Origin: Polaromonas sp. UBA5171
GTDB lineage: Bacteria > Pseudomonadota > Gammaproteobacteria > Burkholderiales > Burkholderiaceae_C
DNA: 29,558 nucleotides
Assembly: GCA_002413395.1 (NCBI GenBank)
Contig: DHWX01000016.1
Coordinates: forward strand, 31,821-61,378
Reading direction: 5' to 3'
Under the pieces are notes generated by a model, which was not told the origin of the DNA, did not search any database, and saw nothing but the letters and a program-made list of their open reading frames with translations. Each line of letters starts with the position of its first letter. The first letter of the stretch is position 1. The translations under genes and the position numbers were made by a program. This document shows, piece after piece, positions 15,730 through 23,898 of this stretch.

Positions 15730-15855
15730 CCTGACTCCTTCGTGATTGACCCTGCCCGGCGCAGCGTAACATGCCCAGCGAAACGTACCGCATGTAAACT
15801 CGGAGCGAATTCACCTAGCGGTGCGTCATCTCACTACCCGAACATCTCCAACGGA

Positions 15856-17244
15856 ATGAACAACCCCTTTTCGCACACCAAGCAGTACCTTGCGCAACTC
15901 AAAAGCATCGAGCAGCAAATCAACCAAAACCAGCTGCAAGAAGCCGCCCGGCAGTTGAACCTGCTGGTCAAGACCCAATCCCACGACCCCCGCCTGTTTC
16001 TGCTTGGATCGCGCCTGGCCGAAGCCGCCCGCAACCCGGACGGCATGCTCCAGGCGGCGCGCAAAGCGCATGAGCTTGGCCCCCAGTGGCCGGTTGCCAG
16101 CATTCACCTCGCTGGCGTGCTGGCTCGCCGGGGCGAGGCCGCAGAAGCCATGACCCTGGCCGCCCAAGCCATCGAGCAAGCCACTGCGCAAGCGACCCAA
16201 GCCAGCCTTGACACCGAACTGCTGACCAAGGCCGCCGCCGTAGCCCAGCGCCTGGGCCGCTACCCGCAAGCCTTGCAATGGTTGCGGCAGGCCGAACAAA
16301 TCAGCCCCGCCGACTTGAGCATTCGCTACAAGATCGGCCTCACCCTCAGCTACGGCGGCGAGCCTGCCAGCGCCATTGCCCTCTTCACCGACCTGCTGCT
16401 GCAACAGCCCAACAATCCAGCCTTGCTCAGCGCTCGCATGCAAGCCTGCCTGAGCGCGCAGCAAACCACGCAAGCCATCCGTGACGGCGAGGCCCTGCTG
16501 GCCATCGAGCCCGCCAATGAGGAGTACCAGTTTTATCTGGACCTTGCGCGCGGCCTGACGCCCCAAACGCTGCCGGTCGCACTGGTCGCTGACTTGGTTG
16601 ACGCCGATGCGGCACGCCTTGGTGACCCGATGAATGTGCAGTTGCAGCGCAAACTGCCAGGCGACGTGGCCCAAATGATCAGCCAATGGCACCCGGACCG
16701 CAAGGGCGATGTGCTCGACCTCGGCTGTGGCACCGGCCTGCTGGGTGCTAGTCTGGGTCCGATTGAAGGCGTGCTCGTCGGGGTGGAGTTGTCTGGCGAC
16801 AGGATTGAGCAGGCCAAGCACCACCACGTTTACGACCGCTTTCACCAGGTCAACCTGCTCGACGCCCTGCAGGCCACGCCTGCGGACCTGTACCACGTCA
16901 TTACCGCACTGGATGTGTTTGGTTATGTGGGCAGCCTGGATGCCGTTATCCCCAATGCCTACCGCATCCTGCTGCCCGGCGGGCACTTTGTGTTTTCATG
17001 CGAGACGGGTGCCGATGGCGCAGCCGACTATGCCCTGCAAAGCACCTATCGTTACACCCACCAGCCCGGGTACGTGCAGCGTTTGCTCCAGCAGGCCGGG
17101 TTTGAAGACATTGCAACTGAAGGCCGCGTGCTGCGCCATGAAGCGGGGCAGCCGGTTCAAGGGTTTCTTGTCACTGCCCGCAAACCGCCGCCGAAGGTCC
17201 GAAAACGCAGTACACGGCCCAAGAAAAGTGACCTGCCGGGCTGA
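15856..17244 (+). CDS. TPR-repeat methyltransferase
   Basis: A 462-residue protein. Residues ~15-240 form helical repeats of TPR type: pairs such as AARQLNLLVKTQSHDPRLF, LGRYPQALQWLRQAEQISP, and EPASAIALFTDLLLQQPNNP. Residues ~255-440 form a class I SAM methyltransferase: VLDLGCGTGLLG at 286-297, GVELSGDRIEQA, ITALDVFGYVG, LLPGGHFVFSCE. A basic tail (KPPPKVRKRSTRPKK) ends the protein. This architecture occurs in proteobacteria in glycan and protein-modification contexts; the target is unknown. The open frame extends upstream to 15742. The ATG at 15856 is preferred because the repeats begin just after it and the upstream 38 codons look non-coding. It is divergent from the GT-C gene. A TTGACC (15746-15751) lies in the spacer with only a poor -10 after it. 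Confidence 0.85.
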   Translation: MNNPFSHTKQYLAQLKSIEQQINQNQLQEAARQLNLLVKTQSHDPRLFLLGSRLAEAARNPDGMLQAARKAHELGPQWPVASIHLAGVLARRGEAAEAMTLAAQAIEQATAQATQASLDTELLTKAAAVAQRLGRYPQALQWLRQAEQISPADLSIRYKIGLTLSYGGEPASAIALFTDLLLQQPNNPALLSARMQACLSAQQTTQAIRDGEALLAIEPANEEYQFYLDLARGLTPQTLPVALVADLVDADAARLGDPMNVQLQRKLPGDVAQMISQWHPDRKGDVLDLGCGTGLLGASLGPIEGVLVGVELSGDRIEQAKHHHVYDRFHQVNLLDALQATPADLYHVITALDVFGYVGSLDAVIPNAYRILLPGGHFVFSCETGADGAADYALQSTYRYTHQPGYVQRLLQQAGFEDIATEGRVLRHEAGQPVQGFLVTARKPPPKVRKRSTRPKKSDLPG

Positions 17245-17613
17245 CTTCGGTAATGACCGCCGATAGGCGCTCAGCCGGCCCGCGGACCCGGCAATTTGCT
17301 GCATCGCAACATATTCAGCCAAGGTTGTACTAAAATCCAGCCTGCCGTGTTTTGCGTTGTTATAAAGCAACGGTTTGCACACTTTCACACATAAAGGTGA
17401 CCATACTTAACGGGTTGCCGCTGAATTTCTTGGACGCGCTGAGCCGCCATGCTTGAGTATGGCGACAAAAAGCTACAATTTACCATTAGGAAAACCAGCG
17501 TAATGCTGTAAGAATCGCCAGCAATCTGGTGTCAGGAAATAGCTTATTGTGGTGTCAGACGATGGCTTGTGGTGGTTGCAAATGGACGAGTGATGGAATC
17601 GAAGGAGAAGACA
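17245..17613. promoter_or_regulatory. 369-bp intergenic region upstream of the DUF1566 pair
   Basis: This is the longest gene-free stretch of the window and is noticeably more AT-rich than its flanks. Contents seen: a short hairpin GCCGG/CCGGC at 17274-17292, possibly a weak terminator of the TPR-methyltransferase gene. A CGTTG/CAACG inverted repeat encloses TTATAAAG around 17338-17355. A promoter-like TTGAGT (17453-17458), 15 nt, TACAAT (17474-17479) follows. The 9-bp sequence TGGTGTCAG occurs as a direct repeat at 17527-17535 and 17550-17558, 23 bp apart centre to centre. A strong ribosome binding site GAAGGAGA (17601-17608) precedes the ATG at 17614. No convincing small ORF or RNA gene was recognised. 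The length and repeated site suggest regulated expression of the downstream secreted proteins. Confidence 0.4.
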
Positions 17614-18504
17614 ATGTTTCAGCGAATGATGCGTGGGTTGCAAGGGGCGAAGCCGCAACTTGCGGGTGATCGGGTTTTGCACGGGGCGGGCCGCGTGCCG
17701 GCCGGCCGGCCAAATCTGGGGTTCCTGCTGCGCGCTTCGATCTCTGTGTTCGCCTTTGTTGCCTTGCCTGCGTTCTGCGCTGGCATCAACGGTACCGGGA
17801 TTGCGTTCTGCGCCAGTGACACCAGCATCTCGGGCGTCTCCTGCAGCGCGGTATCTGTCGATGGTCAGTCTGACCCGCGCCAGAATGGCCGTTATGGCCG
17901 CGACGCCCAGGCGAGTGTCGGCCAGCTCACTAAAATTGGCGACGGCGTCGAAGGTTTTGACTACACCAAGATCAGCAACAGCGGCAGCGACTTGCCAGCG
18001 ACAGCCACGCTGGGCAGCGGTCCGGATGAGTGGGCCTGCACGCGTGACAACGTCACCGGTCTGATCTGGGAAGTCAAGACCCCGTTCGGCCTGCGCAGCC
18101 AGAGCAACACCTACAGCTGGTACAGCAGCGACTCCACCAGCAATGGCGGCGCGCAGGGTTACCCATCAGCGGGCAGTTGCAGCAATACAGACCGTTGCGA
18201 CACCGAAAAGTTCGTCCAGGATGTGAATAACGCCGGACTGTGTGGGACCGGTGTTTGGCGCATGCCAACGGTGAAGGAACTCGAAGGGTTGTCAGATTTT
18301 GGAATCATTAATCCAGCGATTGACAATACAACCTACTTCCCCAACACACCCGTTTTGCACTTTTGGTCGGGTACGGCCAGTGCGAATGGCCAGCCTACGA
18401 CCAGTTCGTACTACGCGTGGATAGTCGATGCCCTGGATGGCAGCGCCAGAGCCGAATTCCGCAGTACTGCCTTGGGCGTTCGTCTGGTGCGCGGTGGATC
18501 GTGA
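17614..18504 (+). CDS. Secreted DUF1566 domain protein
   Basis: A 296-residue predicted exported protein. An unusually long basic N-region (~36 residues) precedes a hydrophobic core near 37-55 and a likely signal-peptidase site around ALPAFCAG. The mature part carries the DUF1566 (Lcl C-terminal-like) domain: DNVTGLIWEVK near 145-155, WRMPTVKELEGL at 215-226, HFWSGTAS at 249-256, and the terminal VRLVRGG at 289-295. These W/G-rich motifs are typical of this extracellular domain, whose function is not established; in Legionella Lcl it contributes to surface adhesion. Paired cysteines (C56, C66, C77; C189, C195, C210) suggest disulfides. The ATG at 17614 is chosen for its strong AGGAG site rather than the longer GTG frame from 17569. 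It lies 16 bp before a second DUF1566 gene, so the two are probably co-transcribed. Confidence 0.8.
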   Translation: MFQRMMRGLQGAKPQLAGDRVLHGAGRVPAGRPNLGFLLRASISVFAFVALPAFCAGINGTGIAFCASDTSISGVSCSAVSVDGQSDPRQNGRYGRDAQASVGQLTKIGDGVEGFDYTKISNSGSDLPATATLGSGPDEWACTRDNVTGLIWEVKTPFGLRSQSNTYSWYSSDSTSNGGAQGYPSAGSCSNTDRCDTEKFVQDVNNAGLCGTGVWRMPTVKELEGLSDFGIINPAIDNTTYFPNTPVLHFWSGTASANGQPTTSSYYAWIVDALDGSARAEFRSTALGVRLVRGGS

Positions 18505-18520
18505 GATAGAAAGATTTATC

Positions 18521-20905
18521 ATGAAACTTTATTCGATCCTGTCCGCTCTGGCGGTTTGCATGGGCCTGGTTTCTCAAGAAGCCGGTGCCGTCACCTGCGA
18601 GCCCGGCCGCTTGCCCAGCAACCCAGACACGGCTTACACCTTCCTCGCCAACGGCACCGCAACGCATGCGCCAACCGGCCTGATGTGGAAGCGCTGCAGC
18701 GAAGGGCAGAACTGGGATGGCAGCACCTGTACCGGTACTGCCAACAGCTACACCTGGAGGCAAGCACTGGCGGCTGCCAGCACGTCCAGTTTTGCTGACT
18801 ATACCGATTGGCGCCTGCCCAACGTCAAGGAATTGCGCAGCCTGGTCGAGGAGTGTCGTTACAACCCCGCCATTAACGACGCGATTTTCCCTGCCACACC
18901 GTTTCAGGTCTTTTGGTCGAGTTCCCCCCAAATAAACTACAGTGGCTGGGGAGACTGGTCGTGGACCGTGGATTTCAGCGGCGGCACGGACAGCTACTCG
19001 GAACGCTTCACTAACTGGCCCGCTCGTCTGGTGCGCGGCGGGGATTACTTTGACAAATTGGCTCCGCCTGCCACTTCATTGCTGTCGGTCAGCGCCAATG
19101 GCAGCGGCACCGTTTCCGCTGGCGAGCGTAGTATCAACTGCACGGCCAATGCCAGTAGCCTCTCGGGAACCTGCCTGGCAACGCCTCGCATCGGCAGCAG
19201 CGTGACGCTGACCGCCTCGGGGGGCACTTTCAACGGCTGGAGCGGTTTTTGCAGCAGCACCTCGGGCAACAGCTGCACCGTGCTCATCAACGCCGCAAGG
19301 GCGGTGACGGCCAACTTCAGCGGTGGCACCCCCGCAACGGCAAGCGCGCCCAGCGCCCCGACCGGCCTGCTTGCAACCCCCGGCGACAGCAGTGCAAGCA
19401 TCGCGTTCAGTTCCTCGGGCACGGCAACAAGCTACAGCGCCACCTGCATCGCAGGCGCCAGTACGCTGACAGGCGGGGCCTACGCTTCACCGATTGCCAT
19501 CACCGGCATGAGCAACGGCACGCCCTACAGTTGCACGGTGACGGCGGGCAACAGTGCCGGCAGCAGCGCCCCCTCTGCCCCGGTCTCGGTGACGCCAGTG
19601 GCATCAACAGTAGCGCCCAGTGCCCCGACCGGCCTGGTTGCAATCCCTGGCGACAGCAGTGCAAGCATCGCGTTCAGTCTCTCGGGCACCGCAACAAGCT
19701 ACAGCGCCGCCTGCACCGCAGGCGCCAGTACGCCGCTGACAGGCACAGGGCCCGGTTCACCGATTGTCATCACCGGCATGAGCAACGGCGCGGCCTACAG
19801 TTGTACGGTACTGGCGCACAACAGTGCCGGCAACAGCGCCCCTTCAGCCGCGGTCTCGGTGACGCCTTCCGCCGCCGCAGCGGCCACCACCGGCTGCTAC
19901 CCGCTGAGCAATCCCACCGACACGTCCATCGCGGATGCGCATAACGGCAGCGTGACCGTGACTAACGTTGCTGGCTCCGGTTGTTCAGCTTGGGGCGTGA
20001 CGAACAATAATCCGGCCTGGATTACGCCGCTTCCGCCATATACGGCTGTTGGCGCGACGAGCTACATCATTGGCTATACGGTTGCTGCCAATCCATCTGC
20101 AAGCCTCCGCACCGGTACGCTGTCCTTTGGTGACGCACCCAATACAAGAACCTACACCATCACCCAGTATGGGACGGGAGGGGCGCCCGCGCCGAGCTGC
20201 ACGCTGACGGCGTTGCCTGCTTCCATTGCGACGGGCAGCGCCGCTACCCTGACGGCCAGTTGCACCCCGAGCGCCACGACCTATGTCTGGACCGGTGGCA
20301 ACTGCGCCAGCACGGCAACGGCAAGCTGCACGGACACGCCTGGGGCTACCACCACCTATACCGTCGCCGGGGTCAATAGCGTGGGCACCGGCGCAGCCGC
20401 CAGTGCCACCGTCACGGTCGGTGCGAACGTGACAAACTCGGGGGCTGTTGCAGGAACGCTGATCACGCGCTACCGCCTTTACAGCAATGTCACCAAAGAG
20501 CACCTGTACACCACCGACCTCAATGAATACAACACGCTGGCACAGAGCGGCAGCTGGGTGGCGGAAGGCGCGATCTATCAGGTCTTTCAGGGTCCGGGCT
20601 CTTCATCAGGGGTTGCTGCGGTGCCGTACTATCGCCTGTCCAACCCCAACAGCGGGCTGCATCACTGGACCACCGATCTGAACGAATACACCACGCTGGC
20701 AACGCTGGGCTGGACGCAGGAAGGGATTGTCGGCTATATCCTGCCCACCACCGTGCCGGGCACCTTGCCTCTGTACCGCTTGTATCTCAATGCTTTGGGC
20801 GGTTTGCACCTGTGGACGACGGATGCCAATGAGCGCAGTGTGTTGATCAGCACCGCAGGCTGGGTCGACGAAGGGGTGGCGGGCTATGTCATCCCATTGC
20901 CATGA
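18521..20905 (+). CDS. Large secreted mosaic protein: DUF1566, FN3-like repeats, BACON-like and DUF5648-like domains
   Basis: A 794-residue exported protein. The signal peptide covers 1-23 (cleavage after EAGA). DUF1566 covers ~30-175 (TGLMWKRC, WRLPNVKELRSL, FWSSSP, ARLVRGG). A Bacterial-repeat/InlB-B-like segment lies at ~185-268 (GSGTVSAG, FNGWSGFCS, VTANFSGG). Two adjacent fibronectin-III-like repeats cover ~276-450. A BACON-like segment lies at ~465-560 (NPAWITPLPPYT, TYTITQYG) and a PKD-like Ig segment at ~562-640. The C-terminal ~650-794 has three repeats of YRLY...HLYTTDLNEYNTL...EGAIYQVF type (DUF5648-like, seen in surface proteins). The order is that of a cell-surface or extracellular adhesin-like protein; no anchor or sorting signal is visible. 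The open frame extends back to 18428, but the ATG at 18521 directly precedes the signal peptide. The pairing with the preceding DUF1566 gene suggests joint function; export by the type II system at the right edge is speculative. Confidence 0.8.
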   Translation: MKLYSILSALAVCMGLVSQEAGAVTCEPGRLPSNPDTAYTFLANGTATHAPTGLMWKRCSEGQNWDGSTCTGTANSYTWRQALAAASTSSFADYTDWRLPNVKELRSLVEECRYNPAINDAIFPATPFQVFWSSSPQINYSGWGDWSWTVDFSGGTDSYSERFTNWPARLVRGGDYFDKLAPPATSLLSVSANGSGTVSAGERSINCTANASSLSGTCLATPRIGSSVTLTASGGTFNGWSGFCSSTSGNSCTVLINAARAVTANFSGGTPATASAPSAPTGLLATPGDSSASIAFSSSGTATSYSATCIAGASTLTGGAYASPIAITGMSNGTPYSCTVTAGNSAGSSAPSAPVSVTPVASTVAPSAPTGLVAIPGDSSASIAFSLSGTATSYSAACTAGASTPLTGTGPGSPIVITGMSNGAAYSCTVLAHNSAGNSAPSAAVSVTPSAAAAATTGCYPLSNPTDTSIADAHNGSVTVTNVAGSGCSAWGVTNNNPAWITPLPPYTAVGATSYIIGYTVAANPSASLRTGTLSFGDAPNTRTYTITQYGTGGAPAPSCTLTALPASIATGSAATLTASCTPSATTYVWTGGNCASTATASCTDTPGATTTYTVAGVNSVGTGAAASATVTVGANVTNSGAVAGTLITRYRLYSNVTKEHLYTTDLNEYNTLAQSGSWVAEGAIYQVFQGPGSSSGVAAVPYYRLSNPNSGLHHWTTDLNEYTTLATLGWTQEGIVGYILPTTVPGTLPLYRLYLNALGGLHLWTTDANERSVLISTAGWVDEGVAGYVIPLP
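19346..19867 (+). repeat. Tandem duplicated FN3-like coding repeat, period about 267-270 bp
   Basis: Two head-to-tail copies (from ~19346 and ~19613) within the secreted mosaic gene encode near-identical segments of 89-90 residues. Both begin APSAPTGL, continue with GDSSASIAF and TATSYSA, and end with SVTP. The second copy has one additional codon (STPLTG against STLTG). The DNA copies are still very similar over long stretches, indicating a recent duplication or ongoing homogenisation. Confidence 0.85.
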
Positions 20906-20917
20906 TTGTTAGCCGGA

Positions 20918-21823
20918 TCACGACCGGTCAACGGCCGCAGGGGCTCTGAAAAAGCGCTCGGCGATACCCCAGAAATGCCAGGCTGGGGCGTCTTCGGCGA
21001 TCAGCTGCGCCAACTCGCCAAAAACCCGGGTCGCCAGGTCGGTGACCTCGGTGTAAATGCCCAAGGTTTTGATGCGTAAAAAGCGCCGCCCGCTGCGCGT
21101 GTCCAATCCGGTGACATAAACGACCACCGGCACCTGGCTGTCAACCGCCAGACGCAACAAACCGCGCGGTACCCGGGCCTGCATGCCCAGCAATTCAATG
21201 GGCATGCTGGCCTGGGCCGCGTCGGCTGGCACATCCACCACGCCCAGCAGGGAATGGTTGTCGCGCAATGCCCTGATCACCTGTTTTAAATGCTGGGCCA
21301 CGTCAATGGTGGCTGAGCCCAGCGTGCGGGCCACATGCGCATTGCGCGAGCGCGCATACCAGGACATGACCGTTCTGCCCTGAAATGCCTGCGACGCCAG
21401 TGAAGCCACCAGGGCATGCGGCCGCAGGCCTTGTGCCGCGGCATGCCGCAAACCCCAATACCCGGCACCCCAGTGAAAAGTCAGCAGTAAAACACCGTGC
21501 CCGGGTGCGGGCCACACGCCTTCGACCCGCAGGTGCTTGGGCATCCAGGCGTCGCTGCGCCACAAGCCGAGGTAGTGGTCTGCATGGTCCACCAGGGTCA
21601 CCAGCCGCCGCTCCCACAGCCAGTGGGCTTCGTCCACGCCAGCCCAGCCGCGGCTGCGGGCCTGCTGCAAGGCCGCTTCACACGGCTCCCGATACAGGCA
21701 GCGCAGGCGGGCCAGCCGTTTGAACACAGGAAAACACCAGCGCCAGGGCAGGATAGCGGCCAGACCCGGGAGCAAGACCAGCTCCAGGGCATCGCGCAGT
21801 TCGGTGCGCCAGCGTAACTTCAT
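20918..21823 (-). CDS. LpxL/HtrB-like lysophospholipid acyltransferase family protein
   Basis: A 301-residue protein of the lipid A biosynthesis acyltransferase family, usually transferring an acyl chain from acyl-ACP to a lipid at the inner membrane. A hydrophobic N-terminal segment (ELVLLPGLAAILP, ~14-26) would anchor it. The catalytic-region motif appears as TFHWGAGYWGLR with H117. The position five after the His, normally Glu/Asp (HX4[DE]), is Tyr122. Later family-like features are VVDVPADAA, GMQARVPRGLLRLA, and QVPVVVYVTG. The frame is open to 21916, but the ATG at 21823, or one at 21844 overlapping the Wzt stop, is more likely because homology begins there. It follows wzt by 11 bp, so it is probably the last gene of the exporter operon. 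The substrate could be the lipid anchor of the exported glycan; loss of the acidic residue leaves activity uncertain. Confidence 0.75.
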   Translation of the reverse strand: MKLRWRTELRDALELVLLPGLAAILPWRWCFPVFKRLARLRCLYREPCEAALQQARSRGWAGVDEAHWLWERRLVTLVDHADHYLGLWRSDAWMPKHLRVEGVWPAPGHGVLLLTFHWGAGYWGLRHAAAQGLRPHALVASLASQAFQGRTVMSWYARSRNAHVARTLGSATIDVAQHLKQVIRALRDNHSLLGVVDVPADAAQASMPIELLGMQARVPRGLLRLAVDSQVPVVVYVTGLDTRSGRRFLRIKTLGIYTEVTDLATRVFGELAQLIAEDAPAWHFWGIAERFFRAPAAVDRS

Positions 21824-21834
21824 GGTGGTGCCGT

Positions 21835-23070
21835 TCAAGACCATTGATGTGGCAAACGAACCAGTCCGGGCGTCAAACTGGGGCTCACCCACTGAAACTC
21901 GATGAAGTCCTTCCACTCGTCATAAACCACCAAACCCTGCGCGTCAAACAAATAAAAACTCAGGCAATAATGGCCCGAATGCAAGGGCAGTTGCGGGAAG
22001 GTCAGGGTCACCTGCCAGCTTGTGAAGCCATTTTTTGACTCCAGCGCGGTCAGTTGCGCGCCTTCGGCATGGGTGGCTACCGAGGTGATGCCAATTCCCT
22101 GAAACTGTTCCAGCATCACGCCGATGCTGGGTGTTTCATCACTGCGTGAGGCGGCCTGCACCTGAATGACAAGATCAGAACCTGTCAACTCCAGGCCTGA
22201 ATGACGGTCCAGACCAATCACCTCGGCAGCCACCAGCCCGGCGCGCCGACCGCCTGCCACCCAGTCTTGCGCCACAGTACCCATTGGTGGCTCTGCCCGG
22301 GCGCCGTTGTTTCCGGAACCCGTGGCCTGCTGCGGCTGGTCTTGCAGCCGCACATGCGTCTCATAGCCCGCCAGCACGGCTTCGGTATCGCCCAGACCCC
22401 GCACCTGGCCCTGGTCCAGCCATAGCACGCGGTCGCACAATTGGCGCACATGGTAGAGACTGTGCGAACAAAACAAAACCGTGCAACCGTTCTGGCGAAA
22501 CGCTTCAATGCGCTGGACGCATTTCTTTTGAAAATGCTGGTCGCCCACGGACAAGGCCTCGTCAATGATCAGCACTTCTGGCTGCACCGCCGTCACCAGT
22601 GCGAAAGCCAGGCGCACCGCCATGCCCGAGGAATAGGTTTTGACCGGGCGGTCAATCGCGTCACCCAGCTCCGAGAAGGCAACGATCTCGTCGAACAAGC
22701 GCAGCATCGTACTCGGCCCCAGGCCAATGAAGCTGCCGCCAAACATCAAATTGTCACGCCCGGTGAAGTCCGGATGAAAACCCGCGCCCAACTCCAGAAT
22801 GGCGGTGACCCGGCCCACTCTGTGCAGTTGCCCATGCGACGGCTGAAGGGTGCCCGCCAACAGCTTGAGCAGCGTGCTTTTACCCGCGCCGTTGTCTCCA
22901 ATCACACCCAGGCACTGGCCGCGCTGCAGTTCAAAGCTGACGTCTTTCAAGGCCCAGTGCGACTGCGCGCGGTCGGCCCAGCCCAGCAAAGCCAGCAAAC
23001 GCTCGCGCGGTGAGGCATACAGGCGGTACCGTTTGCCCAGGCCATGAACCTGCAAGACCGCAGCGCTCAC
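21835..23070 (-). CDS. wzt: Polysaccharide ABC exporter ATPase with C-terminal glycan-binding domain (Wzt)
   Basis: A 411-residue ABC ATPase powering export of a lipid-linked polysaccharide. Walker A GDNGAGKST is at 58-66, signature YSSGM at 146-150, Walker B VLIIDE at 166-171 and H-loop CSHSL near 202-206. The N-terminal LGKRYRLYASPRERL is typical of the TagH/KpsT/Wzt branch. After a ~35-residue linker, residues ~285-411 form a beta-sandwich Wzt_C-type domain (LTGSDLVIQVQA, VMLEQFQGIGIT, LHSGHYCLSFYLFD, WKDFIEFQW). In E. coli O9a that domain recognises the modified chain terminus. The GTG start at 23070 overlaps the permease stop (GTGA). The open frame upstream to 23622 is only a shadow of the permease gene. 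The exported polymer is presumably the product of the glycosyltransferases at the left of the window. Confidence 0.93.
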   Translation of the reverse strand: MSAAVLQVHGLGKRYRLYASPRERLLALLGWADRAQSHWALKDVSFELQRGQCLGVIGDNGAGKSTLLKLLAGTLQPSHGQLHRVGRVTAILELGAGFHPDFTGRDNLMFGGSFIGLGPSTMLRLFDEIVAFSELGDAIDRPVKTYSSGMAVRLAFALVTAVQPEVLIIDEALSVGDQHFQKKCVQRIEAFRQNGCTVLFCSHSLYHVRQLCDRVLWLDQGQVRGLGDTEAVLAGYETHVRLQDQPQQATGSGNNGARAEPPMGTVAQDWVAGGRRAGLVAAEVIGLDRHSGLELTGSDLVIQVQAASRSDETPSIGVMLEQFQGIGITSVATHAEGAQLTALESKNGFTSWQVTLTFPQLPLHSGHYCLSFYLFDAQGLVVYDEWKDFIEFQWVSPSLTPGLVRLPHQWS

Positions 23071-23882
23071 AGCCAGTCCACCAATTGATCGCGGCTGCGC
23101 CTGATCAGGCCATTGAGCAGCAAGGCCAGCACCAGCAACCAGCCCAGGGCAACCGCCCACAAGGTCAGACCTGGCCATGCACCCTGCAGCAGCACCGCCT
23201 GATAGCCCAGCACCAGCGCCGTCATGGGGTTGGCAAACAAGACCCAGCGCCACGCCTGTGGAAACAGGCTCAGGGGAAACAAAATGGGCGAAAGATAGAT
23301 GCCCACCGAGAGCATGAACGCCAGTATCTGCAAGGTGTCGCGCACGGCAGCCGCCAATATGGCCAGCACATGCGCCAACAACAAGGCCAGCGCGCCCTGC
23401 AACAGCAACAGCAAGGGGATGGCCAGCAGGGCCCAGCCAAAACCGCTGACGGGCAAATACCCGAGTGTCAGCAACACCATCAGGGGCACAAACACCACCC
23501 AGCCGGCCAGTACACTGCGCGCCACAAACAACACTGGCGGCAGGGCGTTCTTTTGCAGCAGGCCCCCGGCGTCCACCAGGGAGCTGGCCCCACGCGCGAG
23601 TGATTCGCAAAACGCCAGCCACGGCAATGCGCCAACCACCAGGTAAGTGCCGACACGCGAGGTTGGGGCGTTGGCGCCCATGCGCATGGCAAATACCACG
23701 TCAAACACCAAAAAGTAGGCCCCTACCGTTAACAGCGGCTGCAGGTAAGCCCATAAAACGCCAGCCGCTGAGCCAGCATAGCGGCTGGCCAGCTCGCGGC
23801 GTGTCATGATCCACAGCAGACCCCGGGCGCGACCCAAGGCCTGCCAGTCTTGCCAGCAATACCGTAGGGGTGATGAGGCCAA
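23067..23882 (-). CDS. wzm: Polysaccharide ABC exporter permease (Wzm)
   Basis: An ABC-2 type permease of about 271 residues with six predicted membrane helices, partner of the Wzt ATPase. The N-terminal amphipathic segment LLWIMTRRELASRYAGSAAGVLWAYLQPLL is the family's hallmark (R-x-L-x-x-R-Y-x-x-S-x-x-G-x-x-W-x-x-x-P). GALPWLAFCESLARG follows, and then FMLSVGIYLSPILFPLS and ANPMTALVLGYQ, the usual C-terminal positions. The start is uncertain. The open frame reaches a TTG at 23945 that overlaps the upstream isomerase gene by 47 nt. I prefer the TTG at 23882, 16 nt after that gene's stop, because it gives the usual family length; neither has a strong ribosome binding site. The stop overlaps wzt by GTGA, indicating translational coupling. 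Confidence 0.88.
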   Translation of the reverse strand: MASSPLRYCWQDWQALGRARGLLWIMTRRELASRYAGSAAGVLWAYLQPLLTVGAYFLVFDVVFAMRMGANAPTSRVGTYLVVGALPWLAFCESLARGASSLVDAGGLLQKNALPPVLFVARSVLAGWVVFVPLMVLLTLGYLPVSGFGWALLAIPLLLLLQGALALLLAHVLAILAAAVRDTLQILAFMLSVGIYLSPILFPLSLFPQAWRWVLFANPMTALVLGYQAVLLQGAWPGLTLWAVALGWLLVLALLLNGLIRRSRDQLVDWL

Positions 23883-23898
23883 CTGTCGCTTTAGAGGT

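Noticed and set aside
17561..17580. Possible sigma-54 promoter (TGGC...TTGCA) upstream of the first DUF1566 gene
   Set aside because: The GG and GC elements are two bases too far apart for the strict -24/-12 spacing.
17614..18504. Reading the first DUF1566 protein as a lipoprotein because of the Cys in ALPAFCAG
   Set aside because: The residues before the Cys (P-A-F) do not fit the lipobox consensus, so ordinary signal-peptidase cleavage is more likely.
23071..23622. N-terminal extension of the Wzt open frame by about 184 codons
   Set aside because: This stretch overlaps the Wzm coding region in another frame and is Gly/Ala-rich without homology. The GTG at 23070 overlapping the Wzm stop is the sensible start.
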